Translations under genes and position numbers: made by a program
Assembly: GCA_023430325.1 (NCBI GenBank)
Contig: JAEZAU010000097.1
Coordinates: 1-10,274 of the forward strand
Source of the DNA: Bacteroidota bacterium
GTDB taxonomy: Bacteria; Bacteroidota; Bacteroidia; Flavobacteriales_F; PHOS-HE28
Length of the DNA: 10,274 nt
Reading direction: 5' to 3'
Notes under the pieces: generated by a model
The model's input: only the letters and a program-made list of their open reading frames with translations
What the model was told of the DNA's origin: nothing
Databases searched by the model: none
Part shown: positions 6,228 through 10,274 of the stretch, in pieces
How positions within the stretch are numbered: the stretch's first letter is position 1
Layout of the letters: each line of letters begins with the position of its first letter

Positions 6228-7883
6228 ATGGCAAGCGGCAAACAGACGCCCCGTCAGAAGATGATCAACATGATGTACTTGGTACTTACGGCGCTTCTTG
6301 CGCTGAACGTATCCAAGGAGATCCTGGACAGCTTCGTGACGGTGAACACAGGCCTTGAGAATACCAAGGTGACGCTCCAGGAAAAGATGGACGCCACCTA
6401 TAAGACCTTCAGCCAGTACAACTCAGAGAACTCCGCCAAATACGGCGAGGCCTGGGGAAAGGCGCAGGAGGTGCAGAACGCAGCAGCAGATCTTCTACGT
6501 CATCTCGATTCGCTCAAGGTGAAGACGATCGTTGCAGAAGAGAAGCGTCCCGTGTCGGAAGTGATCGGCCGTAACGCCACCACCGGTGTCGATACAGTGA
6601 TCAACCTCGCTCATGTGTCGAAAAAGGATGCTTACAATGAGACCACCAACCTACTGGTGGGCAGTGAACCTGCCAAGCCGAAGGACGGTCCATGGTCGGC
6701 AACCGAACTTCGTCAGAAGCTTGAAGCTTTCCGTGAGTTGGTGAAGAAGCATGCCGGCAACGACCAGAAGATCGCGGCCAATGCGGACATGCTGTTCGAT
6801 TTCTCTGACCGTAAGGACGCATCCGGTACCATGAACAACTGGGAAAGCATCAACTTCTACCACGTGCCTCTGGCTGCGGCGGTAACGGTGATGTCAAAGA
6901 TCCAGGCGGATATCCGTACTGCGGAGAATGAGATCATCAATCGTCTCCTGGGTGATGTGGAAGGAAAGAGCTTCAAGTTCAAGACGCTCACACCGATCGT
7001 AAAGCCGCAGAGCAGCTATGTGACCGCTGGTGGAACGTATCGTGCCAATATCTTCCTGGGTGCTTACGATGACCAGAACGCTCCTGAAGTATACATCGCC
7101 GGCCCTGGTGCCCGTGTTGACACTGTGAAGAACGAGATCATCGGCGAGGCGATCAAGCTGCCCATGGAAGGTGCGCAGGCAGTGCTGGAGCAAACGGCTT
7201 CCGGTTCAGGCATGCGCGCCGTGGAAGGGATCATCAAGTTCAAGCCGGTCGGTGGCGATGTAGAGATCCATTCTTTCCGTACGGAGTATGAAGTGGCCAC
7301 ACCGAACCTTGTGGTGAGCCCCACGAAGATGAACGTGTTCTACCGTGGTATCGAAAATCCGGTGGATGTGAGCGTGGCCGGTTACAGTGCCACGGCCATC
7401 ACCCCGAGCATGACCAACGGTTCCATCAGCCGCTCTGGTGAAGGGTACATCGTGAAGCCGGGCCAGGGCAATGAGGCCGTAGTGAGCGTTACGGTGACCA
7501 ACCCCGATGGTACCAAGAAGAGCATGGAAGGCGTTAAGTTCCGTGTGAAGAACGTGCCCGATCCGGTGGCCCAATTCGCTGGAAAAGGTCCTGGTGACAA
7601 CACAGTGAGCCGAGGAGAAATGACCGCTGCGCAAGGTGTGATCGCCAAGATGCAGAACTTCGAATTCGATCTCAAATTCGATGTGATCGAATTCACTGTT
7701 GTCGCCACGATCGGCGGTGAAGTGAAGGAGGAAGTGGTGAAAGGGAACCGTATGACCGATACCGCCAAGGCCATGTTCGGCAAGGTGAAGAGCGGCCAGC
7801 GGATCTGGATCGAGAACGTGAAGGCCAAAGGACCTGACGGTACCGTGCGTAAGCTCGGTGCACTGGCCCTGAAGGTCACCTGA
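6228..7883 (+). CDS. gldM: GldM, type IX secretion/gliding motor subunit spanning the periplasm
   Basis: A 551-residue protein with one N-terminal transmembrane helix (about residues 12-28, MINMMYLVLTALLALNV) after the conserved start GKQTPRQK. Arg9 in that stretch matches the Arg that is thought to face the GldL glutamate in F. johnsoniae. Residues ~30-230 form a helical periplasmic domain. After it come beta-rich domains starting near FKTLTPIVKPQSSYVTAGG (~250), and the C-terminal D4-like domain begins near VKNVPDPVAQF (~438). Known role: a GldM dimer couples the GldL motor to the GldK/GldN ring. It is slightly longer than the ~515 residues I expect for F. johnsoniae GldM. It has a good Shine-Dalgarno sequence and is followed by gldN after 22 bases with no terminator, so the two are co-transcribed. 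Confidence 0.95.
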   Translation: MASGKQTPRQKMINMMYLVLTALLALNVSKEILDSFVTVNTGLENTKVTLQEKMDATYKTFSQYNSENSAKYGEAWGKAQEVQNAAADLLRHLDSLKVKTIVAEEKRPVSEVIGRNATTGVDTVINLAHVSKKDAYNETTNLLVGSEPAKPKDGPWSATELRQKLEAFRELVKKHAGNDQKIAANADMLFDFSDRKDASGTMNNWESINFYHVPLAAAVTVMSKIQADIRTAENEIINRLLGDVEGKSFKFKTLTPIVKPQSSYVTAGGTYRANIFLGAYDDQNAPEVYIAGPGARVDTVKNEIIGEAIKLPMEGAQAVLEQTASGSGMRAVEGIIKFKPVGGDVEIHSFRTEYEVATPNLVVSPTKMNVFYRGIENPVDVSVAGYSATAITPSMTNGSISRSGEGYIVKPGQGNEAVVSVTVTNPDGTKKSMEGVKFRVKNVPDPVAQFAGKGPGDNTVSRGEMTAAQGVIAKMQNFEFDLKFDVIEFTVVATIGGEVKEEVVKGNRMTDTAKAMFGKVKSGQRIWIENVKAKGPDGTVRKLGALALKVT

Positions 7884-7905
7884 TGGATCAAAAATACCTG
7901 CAACA

Positions 7906-8754
7906 ATGAGGAACAGTCTGTGCCTTTTTCTGCTGATCGTAGGGTTCTCCCTCCTGGGCGGTGCTGCGCATGCACAGACCGTTCTCGACGGGGCCTACAT
8001 CAAGGAACATACGAAGACCAAGCGTGTTGTGCCTTACACGCACATCCGCGAGGCCGATGTCATGTGGGCCCGCCGAGTGTGGCGCCAGATCGATCTGAAG
8101 GAGAAGATGAACCATCCGCTCTACTATCCTTCAGAACCGACCAGTGATCGTATGAGCCTTTTCGATGTGATCAAGAAGGGTTTGCTGGATGATGGTTCGC
8201 TCACCGCGTATGATGATCAGTTGGGTGATGGCGATCAGTTCAAGAAGCCATTGCTAGCGAACGAGATCAGCACGTTGCTCGAACGGATCGATACGGTGTT
8301 CACCGAAGATCTTGAGACCGGTGAAATGGTGCCGACCACCGTACCGATGATCATCACCAGCGCCGATGTGCTGTTCTACAAGATCAAAGAGGATTGGATC
8401 TTCGACAAGCAGCGCAGCGTCATGGATATCCGCATCATTGGTATCGCGCCGGTGATCGCAGATAAGGGTGATGATGGTGAGGTTCGCGGTCTGCGTACGT
8501 TATTCTGGCTTTATTACCCTGAATGCCGTTACGTGTTCGCGAACTGGGAGGCTTTCAACCGTGAGAACGATGCGGAGCGCCGCAGCTTCGAGGACATCTT
8601 CTGGAAGCGCCAGTTCAGCAGCTACATCACCAAGTGGAGCAACGTGTACGATCGCAACATCGCCGAACATCGCATTGGTCTCGATGCATTGCTCGAAGCA
8701 GAAGAGATCAAGCAGCAGCTCTTCGAACTGGAGCACGATCTCTGGAACTTCTGA
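7906..8754 (+). CDS. gldN: GldN, type IX secretion periplasmic ring protein (first copy)
   Basis: A 282-residue protein with a signal peptide ending near GGAAHA. Family blocks are YTHIREADVMWARRVWRQID, SLFDVIKKGLL, LTAYDDQLGDGDQFKKP, YKIKEDWIFDKQRSVMDIRI, LRTLFWLYYPECRYVFAN, and WSNVYDRNI near the end. GldN (PorN) associates with the lipoprotein GldK in the ring beneath the outer membrane and is essential for T9SS. The start follows an A-rich leader 22 bases after gldM. A strong terminator follows 21 bases after the stop, which makes this the end of the main transcript. A second, clearly related gene lies immediately downstream. Confidence 0.95.
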   Translation: MRNSLCLFLLIVGFSLLGGAAHAQTVLDGAYIKEHTKTKRVVPYTHIREADVMWARRVWRQIDLKEKMNHPLYYPSEPTSDRMSLFDVIKKGLLDDGSLTAYDDQLGDGDQFKKPLLANEISTLLERIDTVFTEDLETGEMVPTTVPMIITSADVLFYKIKEDWIFDKQRSVMDIRIIGIAPVIADKGDDGEVRGLRTLFWLYYPECRYVFANWEAFNRENDAERRSFEDIFWKRQFSSYITKWSNVYDRNIAEHRIGLDALLEAEEIKQQLFELEHDLWNF

Positions 8755-8775
8755 TCGAACGATCCTGACAAAGTT

Positions 8776-8807
8776 CAAAGCCCTCCGATCGGAGGGCTTT
8801 GTTTTTT
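8776..8807 (+). terminator. Strong rho-independent terminator after gldN
   Basis: Positions 8776-8801 form a perfect 26-base palindrome (core CCCTCC-GATC-GGAGGG, flanked by CAAAG and CTTTG). Six T residues follow at 8802-8807. This is the clearest terminator in the window. It separates the first gldN from its downstream paralogue. Confidence 0.93.
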
Positions 8808-8864
8808 CCAGCCTTGCGCAACGATCGGCTTCTTGGATGGCGTTATGCTGCAAACCTGCAGACC

Positions 8865-9668
8865 ATGCGCACCCATCCTGTTCTATTGATCCTCTTGTTT
8901 ATCACATCTTCGGCCGGTGCACAAGATCCTTCGAACAGACCTTCTCCATACGCGCACATTCGTGAGGCCGATGTCATGTGGGCCAGGCGTGTCTGGCGCT
9001 TCATTGACATTAAGCAGAAGATCAATTTACCGCTCTTCTATCCGCTCGATCCGATCGATGACCGGAGAAGTCTTTTCGATGTGCTTGTAACAGCTCTCCT
9101 TGAAGAAGGTATGCTCACAGCCTACGATGATCTTGATGGAACAGGCGATCAGTTCAAGAAGCCGATGACTCAACAAGGAGTGAAGGCTCTATTGGAATCT
9201 CGTGAGAGTGTTCAGACAATAGATCCTGATAATGGTGAAAGCCTGGAGATCGTTGTCACCAATAAGATCACCAGCGGAGATGTAGTAGGCTACAAGATCA
9301 AAGAGGATCACATCTTCGACAAGCAGCGTGGTGTCATGGATGTGCGCATCATCGGTATCGCGCCAGTGGTGGTTAGCCGTGGAGAAGACGGCGAAGTGCG
9401 CGGCCAGCGAACGCTCTTCTGGTTGTACTACCCTGAATGCCGCTACATATTCGCGTCAGCACGCGCGTTCAACAGGCACAACGATGCTGAACAACGAACG
9501 TTCGATGAGATCTTCACCAAACGCTTCTTCCATGGGCAGGTGGTCAAGGTGAGCAACGTGTACGATCGCGGCATCAATGAGGTGCAGACCGGTGTTGATG
9601 CGTTGCTGAGCTCACAGGAATGGGATCGGTGGTTGGTGGAATACGAGCAGGATCTGTGGCATTACTGA
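8865..9668 (+). CDS. gldO: Second GldN-family protein (GldO-like paralogue)
   Basis: A 267-residue paralogue of the preceding GldN. Shared blocks include HIREADVMWARRVWR, LTAYDD...GDQFKKP, YKIKED.IFDKQR, LFWLYYPECRY and SNVYDR. Divergence is concentrated at the N-terminus (a shorter mature start, QDPSNRPSPYAHIRE), in the middle (about residues 100-140) and at the C-terminus. The signal peptide MRTHPVLLILLFITSSAGA begins at 8865. A longer frame from 8799 would start inside the terminator hairpin and put polar residues before the signal, so it is rejected. By eye its central part is less GC-rich than the first copy. F. johnsoniae likewise carries gldN and gldO in tandem with partly redundant function; orthology to gldO itself is not proven and the duplication may be independent. 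I see no convincing promoter between terminator and start. Confidence 0.9.
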   Translation: MRTHPVLLILLFITSSAGAQDPSNRPSPYAHIREADVMWARRVWRFIDIKQKINLPLFYPLDPIDDRRSLFDVLVTALLEEGMLTAYDDLDGTGDQFKKPMTQQGVKALLESRESVQTIDPDNGESLEIVVTNKITSGDVVGYKIKEDHIFDKQRGVMDVRIIGIAPVVVSRGEDGEVRGQRTLFWLYYPECRYIFASARAFNRHNDAEQRTFDEIFTKRFFHGQVVKVSNVYDRGINEVQTGVDALLSSQEWDRWLVEYEQDLWHY

Positions 9669-9722
9669 GCGCAACGCAGAGGTGAGAGGCGCTGGGAAGC
9701 GCAGACAAATGCATGTGAATGC

Positions 9723-10000
9723 TTTGGGCGCATGCCGCGCAAAAGCCGCGACACCGGGCTATCCGCTGCAAGTCCGCACTCGCAAAAGCCTCGCTTGCGG
9801 GCTTTACGCTTCTATCCCTTGCGCGCTGCGCAGTTACCGATCGCTCACGTTCCGCAATTGGATCGCATCGGTCCAGTGGACCGATCGATATCGAAAAGAT
9901 CCCATCTGCGTAAGTGGCGAAGCCGGAAAGCCCGCAGGCCGTGCTTTTAACGGCCGAGGACTTGCAGGCGCAGCCACGCCTTGACTGGAATTCGCCCAAA
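9723..10000. repeat. Dispersed palindromic intergenic element, copy B
   Basis: A ~280-bp element related to the one at 1129-1360. Terminal inverted repeats are perfect (TTTGGGCG at 9723-9730, CGCCCAAA at 9993-10000). Internal inverted pairs are TGCAAGTCC (9767-9775) with GGACTTGCA (9958-9966), and TGCGGGCTTT (9796-9805) with AAAGCCCGCA (9927-9936). A central hairpin, ATCGGTCC-AGT-GGACCGAT, lies at 9867-9885, and a local hairpin GGCCGT...ACGGCC at 9937-9955. It carries the shared blocks ATCTGCGTAAGTGGCG (9904-9919) and TTGCAGGCGCAGCCACG (9962-9978). It is about 45 bases longer than copy A, mostly on the left side. It lies between the second gldN and the ABC-F gene, with no protein product that I recognise. 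Unlike copy A it has no clear heptamer inverted repeats beside it. Confidence 0.8.
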
Positions 10001-10068
10001 CCAACTATGAGCAACGCATTCCACCATTTCACTTTCTTACCTTCTAACTCTTTCACCCAGCATTCCCG

Positions 10069-10076
10069 TACCTTTG
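10069..10076 (+). promoter_or_regulatory. Candidate -7 promoter box for the ABC-F gene
   Basis: TACCTTTG is an exact match to the Bacteroidota -7 consensus TAnnTTTG, 20 bases before the ATG at 10096. A good -33 TTTG is missing; only TTTC at 10051-10054 lies nearby, at a short spacing. If used, the mRNA would have a leader of only about a dozen bases. Confidence 0.5.
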
Positions 10077-10095
10077 CAGCCGTTTTTCCCAGCCG

Positions 10096-10274
10096 ATGAT
10101 CACTGTCCAGAGCCTGTTGTTGCATTTCGGTGAGCGGCCGATGTTCGATGAAGTTTCATTCTTCATCGGCGCGGACGATCGCATTGGGCTCGTGGGTCGC
10201 AATGGTGCTGGCAAAAGCACGCTGCTGAAGATCCTCGCCGGGCAACAGTCCTATGACAAGGGCATCATCGGCAA
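10096..10274 (+). CDS. ABC-F family ATPase, N-terminal fragment (cut by window end)
   Basis: The frame from ATG at 10096 runs open to the window end (59 complete codons). It starts MITVQSLLLHFGERPMFDEV, and then reads DRIGLVGRNGAGKSTLLKIL, which contains the Walker A motif GRNGAGKST (residues 38-46). A nucleotide-binding domain that begins at residue 1 with no membrane segment, and the 'I..L...FGER.MFDEVSF' pattern, fit the soluble ABC-F group (EttA/Uup/YheS type). Members bind the ribosome and act in translation or antibiotic protection. The defining second ATPase domain and linker lie outside the window, so the subfamily cannot be fixed. It has no functional link to the T9SS genes that I can see. 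Confidence 0.85.
   Translation, partial: MITVQSLLLHFGERPMFDEVSFFIGADDRIGLVGRNGAGKSTLLKILAGQQSYDKGIIG

Noticed and set aside
8799..8864. Upstream extension of the second gldN from the ATG at 8799
   Set aside because: The start would lie inside the terminator hairpin, and the extra residues would precede and mask the signal peptide.
9689..9702. Hairpin GCGCT-GGGA-AGCGC after the second gldN
   Set aside because: It has only five base pairs and no following T-run, so it does not support a terminator call, although it could contribute to the 3' end of the transcript.

Overview
The window looks like a stretch of chromosome from a member of the Bacteroidota, most likely an uncultured, moderately GC-rich relative of the Flavobacteriales. 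The main evidence is a complete core of the type IX secretion system (T9SS) and gliding machinery, a system confined to that phylum. Two TAnnTTTG-like promoter boxes and the scarcity of Shine-Dalgarno sequences fit the same assignment. All genes are on the + strand.

Layout: (1) 1-1035 is the C-terminal part of DNA topoisomerase I (topA), ending in a lysine/alanine tail. (2) 1036-1560 is a non-coding spacer. It holds two heptamer-built inverted repeats on either side of a ~230-bp palindromic repeat element (copy A). (3) 1561-2730 encodes an arginase/formimidoylglutamase-fold protein with a degenerate metal site. (4) 2877-9668 is the T9SS block: porP/sprF, gldK, gldL, gldM, gldN and a second gldN-like gene (gldO-like). 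(5) 9669-10095 is a second spacer with a ~280-bp palindromic element (copy B) related to copy A. (6) 10096-10274 is the start of an ABC-F ATPase gene, cut by the window edge.

How the genes work together (known from the families): GldL and GldM form the proton-driven inner-membrane motor, and GldM spans the periplasm. GldK (a lipoprotein) and GldN form the periplasmic ring under the outer membrane. PorP/SprF-type proteins are outer-membrane partners of the system. The order porP-gldK-gldL-gldM-gldN matches the porPKLMN arrangement of Porphyromonas gingivalis. The tandem gldN copies recall gldN/gldO of Flavobacterium johnsoniae. Two hairpin terminators divide the cluster, one between gldK and gldL and one between the gldN copies. 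The motor, the ring and the second GldN may therefore be expressed at different levels (inference).

The least explained parts are the two palindromic elements and the heptamer arrays beside copy A. No CRISPR array, tRNA, rRNA, transposase or integrase gene was seen.
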